Positions 1-7,730 of a stretch of 64,000 nucleotides of DNA are shown one piece after another. Below the pieces are notes generated by a model. The model saw nothing but the letters and a program-made list of their open reading frames with translations, did no database searches and was not told the origin of the DNA. Every line of letters begins with the position of its first letter. The stretch's first letter is position 1. The DNA comes from WHSW01 sp963749365 (lineage in GTDB: Bacteria; Actinomycetota; Thermoleophilia; Solirubrobacterales; 70-9): NCBI GenBank assembly GCA_963749365.1, contig CAVVME010000003.1:1605943-1669942 (forward strand), written 5' to 3'. Made by a program: the position numbers and the translations under genes.

Positions 1-6
1 CGGGCG

Positions 7-1158
7 ATGAGCCCGATCGCACCGCTGGACGGCCTCCTGGTCGCCGACTTCACCCGCGTGCTCGCCGGGCCGCTGGCGGCGATGACGCTCGGCGATCTCG
101 GGGCAGAGGTGATCAAGGTCGAATCGCCGGCGGGTGACGAGACCAGAACCTGGATGCCACCCGAGTCCGCCGGCGGCGAATCGACCTACTTCTTCGCCGT
201 CAACCGCAACAAGCGCTCGGTCGTCCTCGATCTCACCGACCCCGGCGACGCGGCCCTGGCGCGCGAGCTGGCAACCCGCGCCGACGTGCTGATCGACAAC
301 TTCAAGCCCGGGACGCTGGAGCGCTTCGGGCTCGGACCCGAGTTGCTCGCCGCCGACAACCCGCGACTCGTCCACTGCTCGATCACCGGCTTCGGCACCG
401 GCCCGGGAGCCTCGATGCCCGGCTACGACCCTCTCGTGCAGGCCCTCTCGGGGCTGATGTCGATCACGGGCCCGGCCGACGGCGAGGCCTCGAAGGTCGG
501 CGTCGCGCTGGTCGACGTGATCGCGGGCCAGGGCGCCGCGGTGGCGGTACTTGCCGCGCTCGCCGCCCGCGAGCGCGGCGGCTCCGGGCAAAGGATCGAG
601 ATCGACCTGCTCTCGAGCGCCCTCTCGGCGCTCGTCAACCAGGCCTCGGGCTATCTCAACGCGGGCGCCGTTCCGCAGCGGCTCGGCAACGTGCACCCGA
701 GCATCGAGCCGTTCGCCACCTACGCGGCCGCGGACGGAGCGCTGATGATCTGCGCCGGCAACGACCGCCAGTTCGCCGCCCTCTGCGAGGCGCTCGGGGC
801 GCCGGAGCTGGTCGGCGACGAGCGCTTCGCTACCAACCCGAGCCGGGTTGCAAACCGCGCCGCCCTGCGGCCGCTGCTCGAGCAGCGGCTTGCGACAGCA
901 AACGTGGCGCGGTGGTCGGAGCGCCTGCGCGCGGCGGGCGTACCCGCCGGGCCGGTCAACGATCTCGCCGGCGCGTTCGAGCTCGCCGTCGAGCTCGAGC
1001 TCGACCCGATCGACGAGCGCGACGGCGTGCGGACCGTGAGCTCGCCACTCGGCATGCGGGCCACCCCGCCCACCACTCGCCGCCGCCCACCGCGGCTCGA
1101 CGAGCACGGGGACGAGATCCGTGCCTGGCTCGACGGCAGCGGCTCGGAGCACGCCTAG
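7..1158 (+). CDS. CaiB/BaiF family (class III) CoA-transferase
   Basis: 383 residues, the normal length for family III CoA-transferases, which move CoA between carboxylic acids through an aspartyl-CoA intermediate. The N-terminus (DFTRVLAGPLAAMTLGDLGA, then EVIKVE) and FAVNRNKRSVVLDL are typical of the family. The expected catalytic aspartate is Asp170 in the stretch VGVALVDVIAG, in line with Asp169 of formyl-CoA transferase. The substrate cannot be told from sequence. It ends 12 nt before ileS, whose own -10 box overlaps its stop codon, so the two need not be co-transcribed. Only 6 nt lie upstream in the window, so the promoter is not visible and a start further upstream cannot be excluded. 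Confidence 0.9.
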   Translation: MSPIAPLDGLLVADFTRVLAGPLAAMTLGDLGAEVIKVESPAGDETRTWMPPESAGGESTYFFAVNRNKRSVVLDLTDPGDAALARELATRADVLIDNFKPGTLERFGLGPELLAADNPRLVHCSITGFGTGPGASMPGYDPLVQALSGLMSITGPADGEASKVGVALVDVIAGQGAAVAVLAALAARERGGSGQRIEIDLLSSALSALVNQASGYLNAGAVPQRLGNVHPSIEPFATYAAADGALMICAGNDRQFAALCEALGAPELVGDERFATNPSRVANRAALRPLLEQRLATANVARWSERLRAAGVPAGPVNDLAGAFELAVELELDPIDERDGVRTVSSPLGMRATPPTTRRRPPRLDEHGDEIRAWLDGSGSEHA

Positions 1159-1161
1159 AAT
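1156..1161 (+). promoter_or_regulatory. -10 box of a leaderless ileS promoter
   Basis: TAGAAT lies 9 nt upstream of the ileS ATG at 1171 and overlaps the stop codon of the preceding gene. There is no Shine-Dalgarno sequence between it and the ATG. This matches the TANNNT-N7-9-start pattern seen at many other genes here, so transcription probably begins at or beside the start codon. Confidence 0.6.
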
Positions 1162-1170
1162 CGGCCGCCG

Positions 1171-4100
1171 ATGAGCGGATTCAGGCCGGTCGATCCGAGG
1201 CAGCGCTTTCCCGAGCTCGAGCTGGGGGTGCTCGAGCGCTGGCGCGAGCATGAGGTCTTCGCGCGCCAGCTCGCCCAGCGCCGCGAGGCGGGCGCCCCGA
1301 TCTGGAGCTTCTACGACGGCCCGCCGACCGCGAACGGCAGGCCCGGGACCCAGCACGTGCTCGCGCGTGCGTTCAAGGACGTCTACCCCCGCTACCAGTC
1401 GATGCGGGGCCACTACGTCCCCCGCAAGGCGGGCTGGGACTGTCACGGGCTCCCGGTCGAGCTCGAGATCGAGAAGGAGCTCGGGATCTCCTCGAAGGCC
1501 GAGATCGAGGAGTACGGGATCGCCGAGTTCAATCAGCGCTGCCGCGAGTCGGTGCTCCGCTACGTCGCCGAGTGGAACCGGTTCACCGAGCGCATCGGCT
1601 TCTGGATCGACCTCGACGACCCCTACGTCACCCTGACCGACGATTACATCGAGTCGGTCTGGTGGTCGCTGCGCCAGATCTGGGACGCCGGGCGCCTCTA
1701 TCGGCACCACAGGGTCGTCCCCTACTGCCCCCGCTGCGGCACCGCCCTTTCATCGCACGAGGTCGCGCTCGGCTATCGCGATCTCGAGGACCCGTCGGTC
1801 TACGTGCGCTTTCCGGTCGCCGAGGCAGGGCCGACGGACGCGATCCCGGAGTCTCCGGTGCAGCCGGGCGACGCCTTGGTTGCCTGGACCACCACCCCGT
1901 GGACGTTGATCTCGAACGCCGCCCTCGCCGTCGGCCCCGAGATCGAGTACGTACGGGCCCGAAACGACGGCGAGGTGCTGATCGTCGCCCGCGATCTGGT
2001 TGAGAGCGTCCTCGGCGAGGACGCCGAGATCCTCGCCCACTTTCCCGGCACGGCGCTCGCCGGGGTCCGCTACGAACCGCCGTTCTCCTACGTCTCGGAC
2101 TACGGCCCCCGGGGCCACACCGTGCTCGAAGCCGACTTCGTCACCACCGAGGAGGGCACCGGCGTCGTCCACACAGCGATCGCCTTCGGCGAGGACGACT
2201 TCCGGCTCGGCGAGCAGCACGGGATCAAGCTCCAGAACCCGGTCCGGCCCGACGGCACCTTCGACGAGCGCGTGACCGAGTTCGCGGGCGTTGCGGTCAA
2301 GCAGGCCGATCCCGAGATCGTCGAGGCGCTGCGCGCGAGCGGGCGCCTGCTGCGCTCGGAGGCCTACGTGCACTCCTACCCGCACTGCTGGCGCTGTGGG
2401 ACCGCGCTGCTCTACTACGCGAAGTCGAGCTGGTACATCCGCACCACCGACGTCCGCGATCGGATGCTGGCCGAGAACGAGACGATCGGCTGGCATCCCG
2501 AGCACGTCAAGCATGGCCGCTTCGGCAAGTGGCTGGAGGGAAACGTCGACTGGGCACTCTCCCGCGAGCGCTATTGGGGTACGCCGCTCCCGGTCTGGGA
2601 GTGCACCGAGCCCGAGTGCGGTGGCAGCTTCTGCGCCGGCTCGATCGCCGACCTTCGCGAGCGCGGCGGCGACGTCCCGAGGGACCTGCATCGCCCCTAC
2701 ATCGATCAGGTCCGGCTGCGCTGTGAGGACTGCGGAGGCGAGATGGACCGGGTCGAGGAGGTGATCGACGCCTGGTACGACTCGGGCGCGATGCCGTTCG
2801 CGCAGTTCCATTACCCGTTCGCCGGGGAGGAGGAGTTTCGCGAGCGGTTCCCCGCCGACTACATCTGCGAGGGCCAGGACCAGACCCGGGGCTGGTTCTA
2901 CTCGCTGCTGGCCGAGTCGACGCTGCTCTTCGACCGCACCAGCTACCGCAACTGCGTCTGCCTGGGTCTGATCTCCGACGCCGAGGGGCAGAAGATGTCG
3001 ACAAGCCGCGGCAACGCCGTCGACCCCTGGGAGGTGCTCGACGCCCACGGCGCCGACGCCTTTCGTTGGTACTCGCTGAGCTCGCAGCAGCCCTGGGCCG
3101 GCTACCGGTTCTCGGCCGAGGCGGTGGGCGATTCGCTGCGCCAGTTCATGCTCACGCTCTGGAACACGTACTCGTTCTTGGTCCTCTATGCGAACGCGGA
3201 GCAGATCGAGCCGGCGGAGCTCGACTCGTCGCTCGTCGCTCGTCTCTCGTCGCTCGAGGTCTTGGATCGGTGGGCGTTGAGCCGCCTGCAGGGGGTGACC
3301 GCGGAGGTGATCGAGCGCATGGAGGCGTTCGACTGCACGACCGCGGGTCGCGCGATCGCGGCCTACGTCGAGGAGCTCTCGAACTGGTACGTGAGGCTCA
3401 ACCGCAGGCGCTTCTGGGACGGCGACCGGGCGGCGTTCGCGACCCTGCGTCACTGCCTGATCGAGTCCGCGAAGCTGCTCGCGCCGTTCATCCCCTTCGT
3501 CGCCGACGAGATCTACACGAACCTCGCCTCCGGGACGCAGGAGTCCGACGACTCGGTGCACCTGCGCGACTTCCCTGAGCCCGATCCAGCGCTCGCGGAC
3601 GCCGGGCTCGAGGCCGGGGTCGCGGCGGCCCTGCGGGCGATCGAGCTCGGGCGGGCGGCCCGCGCCGCGGCCAAGGTCAAGCATCGCCAACCGCTGCGCC
3701 GGGCGGTGATCGTCGCGACCGAGTCCGAGCGGGCCGAGATCGAGCGCCTCGGTGAGATCGTCGCCGCCGAGCTCAACGTCAAGGAGCTCGACTTCGTCTC
3801 CGACCAGGGAGAGCTGGTGACCCACCAGGTGAAGCCCAACTACCGCACGCTCGGGCCCCGGTTCGGCAGGCTGATGCCCGCTGCCGCAGCCGCGGTCGAG
3901 GCGCTCGACCCCGGCCATGCGGCGGAGGCGATCCGCGGCGAGCGCCTGATCGGGATCAACCTCGAGGGGCGCGACCACACGCTCGAGCCGCAGGATCTGA
4001 GCCTCGTCATGCAGCCGCTCGAGGGCTACGAGGTCGAGGCGGAGTCCGGGCGGGCGATCGCGCTGGCGCTCGAGCTCGACCCGGAGCTGGTCCGCGAGGG

Positions 4101-4347
4101 CACTGCGCGAGAGGTCGTGCATGCGATCCAGAACGCTCGCAAGCAGGCCGGGCTGGACGTCTCGGACCGGATCTCGCTCGCGCTCGGCGGCGACCCCGAG
4201 CTGCTCGCGGCCGCGCGCGAGCACGAGTCCTACGTCGTCGCCGAGACGCTCGCCACCAGCGTCGCCTACGACGGCGCCAGCGAGCCGATGGCGACGGCCT
4301 CGATCGAGGGCCGCGAGCTGGTCGTCGAGGTCGAGCGCGCCGGTTAG
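1171..4347 (+). CDS. ileS: Isoleucine--tRNA ligase
   Basis: 1058-residue cytosolic class I aminoacyl-tRNA synthetase charging tRNA-Ile. The Rossmann entry reads FYDGPPTANGRPGTQHV (about residues 47-63), so the HIGH signature is the GxxHV form found in one branch of IleRS rather than the HYGH form. It is followed by GWDCHGLPVE. The second signature is QKMSTSRGN, with Thr in place of the second Lys of KMSKS. Cys pairs of the zinc type occur (CPRCG, CEDCGG). The editing (CP1) insert and anticodon-binding domain (LDRWALSRL onward) are present, so the enzyme looks complete. A short 7-bp tandem repeat sits in the linker just before LDRWALSRL. It converges with the thioredoxin gene, overlapping it by 4 nt. 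Confidence 0.97.
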   Translation: MSGFRPVDPRQRFPELELGVLERWREHEVFARQLAQRREAGAPIWSFYDGPPTANGRPGTQHVLARAFKDVYPRYQSMRGHYVPRKAGWDCHGLPVELEIEKELGISSKAEIEEYGIAEFNQRCRESVLRYVAEWNRFTERIGFWIDLDDPYVTLTDDYIESVWWSLRQIWDAGRLYRHHRVVPYCPRCGTALSSHEVALGYRDLEDPSVYVRFPVAEAGPTDAIPESPVQPGDALVAWTTTPWTLISNAALAVGPEIEYVRARNDGEVLIVARDLVESVLGEDAEILAHFPGTALAGVRYEPPFSYVSDYGPRGHTVLEADFVTTEEGTGVVHTAIAFGEDDFRLGEQHGIKLQNPVRPDGTFDERVTEFAGVAVKQADPEIVEALRASGRLLRSEAYVHSYPHCWRCGTALLYYAKSSWYIRTTDVRDRMLAENETIGWHPEHVKHGRFGKWLEGNVDWALSRERYWGTPLPVWECTEPECGGSFCAGSIADLRERGGDVPRDLHRPYIDQVRLRCEDCGGEMDRVEEVIDAWYDSGAMPFAQFHYPFAGEEEFRERFPADYICEGQDQTRGWFYSLLAESTLLFDRTSYRNCVCLGLISDAEGQKMSTSRGNAVDPWEVLDAHGADAFRWYSLSSQQPWAGYRFSAEAVGDSLRQFMLTLWNTYSFLVLYANAEQIEPAELDSSLVARLSSLEVLDRWALSRLQGVTAEVIERMEAFDCTTAGRAIAAYVEELSNWYVRLNRRRFWDGDRAAFATLRHCLIESAKLLAPFIPFVADEIYTNLASGTQESDDSVHLRDFPEPDPALADAGLEAGVAAALRAIELGRAARAAAKVKHRQPLRRAVIVATESERAEIERLGEIVAAELNVKELDFVSDQGELVTHQVKPNYRTLGPRFGRLMPAAAAAVEALDPGHAAEAIRGERLIGINLEGRDHTLEPQDLSLVMQPLEGYEVEAESGRAIALALELDPELVREGTAREVVHAIQNARKQAGLDVSDRISLALGGDPELLAAAREHESYVVAETLATSVAYDGASEPMATASIEGRELVVEVERAG
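3223..3258 (+). repeat. 7-bp tandem repeat (GCTCGTC) inside ileS
   Basis: Five slightly degenerate copies of a 7-bp unit (ACTCGTC, GCTCGTC, GCTCGTC, TCTCGTC, GCTCGAG) encode a Ser/Leu/Val/Ala-rich linker in IleRS just before LDRWALSRL. The same unit occurs at 36592 and 54664, and a related 7-bp array lies at 31293. Confidence 0.7.
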
Positions 4348-4679
4348 GAGACCGTCAGCGCGGGCTCGAGCTCGGCCTCGAGGCGGCGCTTGGGCAGCGC
4401 CCCGACGATCCGTTTCGTCTCGGCCCCGTCGCGAAACAGGATCAGGGTCGGGATCGAGAGCACCTCGTAGCGAGCGGCCGTCTGCTGGTTCTCGTCGACG
4501 TTGAGGCTGACGATCCGAAGCTCGCTCTCGCGCTCCGCCTGGATCTCCTCGAGAATCGGATGCACGACCCGGCAAGGGCCGCACCACGGAGCCCAGAAAT
4601 CGACCAGGACCGGCGTCTCGGAGTCGAGCACGTCGGTCTGGAAGTCGGCGTCGGTAACGTCAGGGAGCTTGCCTGTCAC
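4344..4679 (-). CDS. trxA: Thioredoxin
   Basis: 111 residues, the size of a classical thioredoxin. The redox site WCGPC sits in FWAPWCGPCRVVHPIL (about residues 28-43), and the cis-proline loop is SIPTLILFRDG. It is a cytosolic dithiol reductant. It starts with GTG at 4679, preceded by GGAGA, so unlike many neighbours it has a ribosome binding site. It converges with and overlaps the last 4 nt of ileS. The fold assignment is certain; which of the cell's thioredoxins it is cannot be told. Confidence 0.95.
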   Translation of the reverse strand: MTGKLPDVTDADFQTDVLDSETPVLVDFWAPWCGPCRVVHPILEEIQAERESELRIVSLNVDENQQTAARYEVLSIPTLILFRDGAETKRIVGALPKRRLEAELEPALTVS

Positions 4680-4743
4680 TTGGTCTCCTAACCCGCTGCG
4701 GGTGCCTTGGGTTTCGCGTCGGCGGGCCGCCGACCGTCCTGCT

Positions 4744-5484
4744 TCAAAAAGTATAGCTCCGGTCGCGGCCGCCGCCTGAGAGCCGCAGCAGCGGCACCCG
4801 GAGCGCGGCCTCGGCGACGATCGTGCCGCTCATCTTCGACTCCCCGACGCGGCGGTCGGAGAAGACGATCGGGACCTCGACCACGCGCAGGCCGGCCCGG
4901 ATCGCGCGGTAGGTGGTCTCTACCTGGAACGAATACCCCTGCGAGGCGAGCGTCTCGAGCGCGATCGCCTCGAGCGCGGCGCGGCGAAAGACCTTGAAGC
5001 CGCCGGTGGGGTCGTGGACGCCGATCCCGAGCAGTCGGCGCGCGTAGATCGAGCCGCCGCGACTGACCAGACGCCGGATCGGCCCCCAGTCGGCGACCCC
5101 TCCGCCGTCGATGTAGCGCGAGCCGAGCACCAGGTCGGCCCCCGCGGCGGCGTCGATCAGGCGCGGGATATCGGCCGGGTCGTGCGAGAAGTCGGCGTCC
5201 ATCTGCACGATCAGCTCAGCGCCACCCGCGAGCGCACGGCGAAACCCCTCCACGTAGGCGGGGCCGAGCCCCTCCTTCGCCGCCCGGTGGACGACCTCGA
5301 CGTCGCCATGGGTGGCGGCGAGCCGGTCGGCGAGCCTGCCGGTGCCGTCGGGCGAGTTGTCGTCGACGATCAGCAACCGTCGCCCGGCGGGCAGCTGGTC
5401 GCGGATCGCGCTCACGATCGGCTCGAGGTTCTCGGCCTCGTCATAGGTGGGAAGGACCAGCCAGACGCCGGCAGGGGCGGACAC
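4744..5484 (-). CDS. Polyprenol-phosphate mannosyltransferase-like GT2 glycosyltransferase
   Basis: 246 residues if started at GTG 5484; a TTG at 5493 would add 3. GT2 fold with LVLPTYDEAENL at the N-terminus, the nucleotide-binding VDDNSPDGTG, and VQMDADFSHDP carrying the metal-binding acidic residues. This is the DPM1/Ppm1 pattern of enzymes that make polyprenyl-phosphate-mannose from GDP-mannose for cell-wall glycans. There is no C-terminal membrane domain, so it is the stand-alone catalytic type. The start is chosen because a TAGATT box lies 7 nt upstream of GTG 5484, which predicts a leaderless mRNA. It is divergent from polX. Confidence 0.88.
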   Translation of the reverse strand: MSAPAGVWLVLPTYDEAENLEPIVSAIRDQLPAGRRLLIVDDNSPDGTGRLADRLAATHGDVEVVHRAAKEGLGPAYVEGFRRALAGGAELIVQMDADFSHDPADIPRLIDAAAGADLVLGSRYIDGGGVADWGPIRRLVSRGGSIYARRLLGIGVHDPTGGFKVFRRAALEAIALETLASQGYSFQVETTYRAIRAGLRVVEVPIVFSDRRVGESKMSGTIVAEAALRVPLLRLSGGGRDRSYTF

Positions 5485-5491
5485 AGGCGCC

Positions 5492-5501
5492 AATCTAGAG
5501 T
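5492..5501. promoter_or_regulatory. Overlapping divergent -10 boxes of polX and the mannosyltransferase gene
   Basis: On the plus strand TAGAGT (5496-5501) is 8 nt before polX GTG 5510. On the minus strand TAGATT (5497-5492) is 7 nt before the glycosyltransferase GTG at 5484. The two hexamers share the dinucleotide TA at 5496-5497, within TCTAGA. Only one polymerase could occupy the site at a time, so the genes should compete for transcription. Confidence 0.6.
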
Positions 5502-5509
5502 CTGTGCCC

Positions 5510-7246
5510 GTGCCGATGCGAAACGCCGAGATCGCCGATGCGATGGCCGAGCTCGCGACCCTGTACGAGCTCGACGGGGCGATCCGCTACCGGGTGCTCG
5601 CCTACAGGGAGGCGGCTCGGGTGATCCGCCAAAGCCCGGTCTCGGTCGAGGAGCTGGCCCTGGCCGGCAAGGCGAGCGAGCTGCCCGGGATCGGCGAGAC
5701 CCTGCAGACGAAGATCGTCGCTCTGGTCGAGACCGGGGAGATCCCCTCGGCGACGAAGCTCAAGGCCAAGTTCCCGGCGTCGCTAATCGAGGTGACGCGG
5801 ATCCCCGGGCTCGGGGCGAAGACGGTGCGCCGGCTGCACGACGAGCTCGGCGTGTCGACGCTCGACGACCTTCGTGCCGCGGCCGAGCAGCAGCGCATCC
5901 GCGGGCTCAAGGGGCTGGGGCCGAAGGCCGAGGAGAACGTGATCGAGGCCCTGGCGACGCTCGGGGAGAAGGGGCCGGCCGAGCGCCTGCTGCTCTCCCG
6001 CGTCCTGCCCGTCGCGGAGGAGCTGGCGGCGGCGCTGCGCGCCCATCCGGCGAGTGACGCGGTCACGGTGGCGGGATCGGCGCGCCGGCGCGCGGAGACG
6101 TGCAAGGACATCGACCTGATCGCGACCGCCAGAGATCCGAAGCAGCTCGCGACCGCCCTGACCGAGCACGTGCTCGTCGCCCAGAGCGGGACCGTCGGGG
6201 TCTCGGGGACACGGGTGACGACCTACGACGGGATCTCGGTCGACCTGAGGATCGTCGAACCGGACGCCTACGGGAACCTGCTCCAGCACTTCACCGGCTC
6301 GGCCAAGCACAACGTCGGGCTGCGCGAGCGGGCGCTGCGCCGGGGGTTGTCGGTGTCCGAGCACGGGATCACCGCGGAGGAATCGGGCGAAGTGGCTCGG
6401 TACGCGACCGAGGCCGAGGTCTATGCACGGCTCGGGCTCGCATACATCGAGCCGGAGCTCCGCGAGGGCCAGGGCGAGATTGCCGCGGCGGCGGCGGGCG
6501 AGCTCCCGGAGCTGGTCGAGCTCGGCGACATCCGCGGCGATCTGCACTGCCACACGACGCTGTCGGACGGTCGCAACACGCTCGAGGAGATGGCCGAGGC
6601 GGCGCGCGCGCGCGGCTATACCTACCTCGCCCTCACCGACCACTCCGCCAGCCACGGGTTCGGCGACCACGTCACCGCGGACGCCCTGCGGATGCGGATC
6701 GAGGAAGTGGCGACGTTCAACACCGCGCGGAAGCGGCGCTTCCGCCTGCTCGCCGGCTCGGAGGTCAACATCGGTACCGACGGCTCGCTCGACTATGAGG
6801 ACGCGCTGCTGGCCGAGCTCGACTGGGTGATCGCCAGCGTCCACACCTCGTTCCGGATCCCCGCCAAGGAGATGACCAAGCGGGTGATCGCCGCGATCGA
6901 GAACCCCCGGGTCGACTGCATCGGTCACCTGACCGGGCGCCTGATCGGCCGGCGCGAGCCCTACGAGATCGACGTCGAGGCGATCGCCGAGGCGGCGGCG
7001 GCCAACCAGACCCTGCTCGAGATCAACGGCAACCCCAACCGCCGCGACCTCTCCGAGCGGCACGCGCGCCTCGCCGCCGAAGCCGGCGTGCGGATCTGCG
7101 TCAACACCGACGCCCACGGAGTCGACACGCTCTCGAACATCGTCTATGGCGTCGCCACGGCGAGGCGAGGCTGGCTGACGCGAAAGCAGGTCGCCAACAC
7201 CCGGAGCTGGCGAGAGCTGCTCAAGCTGCGCGGCCGGTCAGTGTAG
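5510..7246 (+). CDS. polX: DNA polymerase/3'-5' exonuclease PolX
   Basis: 578 residues. N-terminal Pol beta-like domain with helix-hairpin-helix segments (ELPGIGETLQTKI, RIPGLGAKTVRRL, GLKGLGPKAEENV) and the nucleotidyltransferase site GSARRRAETCKDIDLI. The C-terminal PHP domain begins DLHCHTTLSDG (about residue 345) and carries further metal ligands such as LTDHSASHGFG and NTDAHGVD. This is the bacterial PolX architecture for gap filling and exonuclease action in base excision repair. The first conserved residues are MRNAEIADAMAEL. GTG 5510 is chosen over ATG 5516 because it lies 8 nt after TAGAGT. Confidence 0.95.
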   Translation: MPMRNAEIADAMAELATLYELDGAIRYRVLAYREAARVIRQSPVSVEELALAGKASELPGIGETLQTKIVALVETGEIPSATKLKAKFPASLIEVTRIPGLGAKTVRRLHDELGVSTLDDLRAAAEQQRIRGLKGLGPKAEENVIEALATLGEKGPAERLLLSRVLPVAEELAAALRAHPASDAVTVAGSARRRAETCKDIDLIATARDPKQLATALTEHVLVAQSGTVGVSGTRVTTYDGISVDLRIVEPDAYGNLLQHFTGSAKHNVGLRERALRRGLSVSEHGITAEESGEVARYATEAEVYARLGLAYIEPELREGQGEIAAAAAGELPELVELGDIRGDLHCHTTLSDGRNTLEEMAEAARARGYTYLALTDHSASHGFGDHVTADALRMRIEEVATFNTARKRRFRLLAGSEVNIGTDGSLDYEDALLAELDWVIASVHTSFRIPAKEMTKRVIAAIENPRVDCIGHLTGRLIGRREPYEIDVEAIAEAAAANQTLLEINGNPNRRDLSERHARLAAEAGVRICVNTDAHGVDTLSNIVYGVATARRGWLTRKQVANTRSWRELLKLRGRSV

Positions 7247-7247
7247 T

Positions 7248-7266
7248 TTGCTAAGCTAATTAGCAA
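7248..7266. promoter_or_regulatory. Operator palindrome over the marR start codon
   Basis: TTGCTAA (7248-7254) and TTAGCAA (7260-7266) form a perfect 7-bp inverted repeat with a 5-bp spacer. It contains the likely -10 hexamer TAAGCT (7252-7257) and its last base is the A of the marR ATG. The symmetry, size and position fit a MarR autorepression site. Confidence 0.7.
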
Positions 7267-7730
7267 TGGTAACTACTACTGCTCTCGGCTCGCCCACCGA
7301 GGTTGCCGCTCACCTGCGGCTTGCGATCACCCGTACGGCTCGGCGGCTGCGCCAGCAGGGATTCGAGGCCGAGGGGCGCGGCGAGCTCAGCCCCAGTCTG
7401 GCGGCCGCGCTGGCGACCGTCGAGCTGCACGGCCCGCTGACCCCGTCCGAGCTCGCGGCTCGCGAATCGATAAAGCGCCCGACCGCGACCCGGATCGTCG
7501 CCAAGCTCGAGCAGCTCGAGCTCGTCACCCGGACCTCCGATCCCTCCGACGGGCGGGCCTTCCTCGTCGCCACGACGGTCGCCGGGCGCGACCTCCTGCG
7601 CCGCCTGCGCACCCGCAAGACCGCCTACCTCGCCCGACGGCTCGGCCGGATCGAGGCCGACGAGCTGGCGACGCTGGAGCGGGCGGCGACGATCCTCGAG
7701 CGGCTGCTTGACGAGGAAGCCTCGCCGTGA
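7266..7730 (+). CDS. MarR family transcriptional regulator
   Basis: 154 residues, normal for the family. The winged helix-turn-helix runs about residues 35-105 (LTPSELAARESIKRPTATRI, then VTRTSDPSDGRAFLVA, the typical MarR wing), with flanking dimerisation helices. The ATG is 8 nt downstream of TAAGCT and inside a palindrome that is probably its own operator. The stop codon overlaps the start of the MFS gene by 4 nt (GTGA). The pair therefore forms an operon in which the regulator probably represses itself and the exporter until a ligand binds. The ligand cannot be inferred. Confidence 0.92.
   Translation: MVTTTALGSPTEVAAHLRLAITRTARRLRQQGFEAEGRGELSPSLAAALATVELHGPLTPSELAARESIKRPTATRIVAKLEQLELVTRTSDPSDGRAFLVATTVAGRDLLRRLRTRKTAYLARRLGRIEADELATLERAATILERLLDEEASP

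Noticed and set aside
1750..4587. 945-residue open frame antisense to ileS
   Set aside because: A GC-rich shadow frame: Arg/Asp/Leu-rich, no recognisable domains, fully opposite ileS, whose synthetase motifs are unambiguous.
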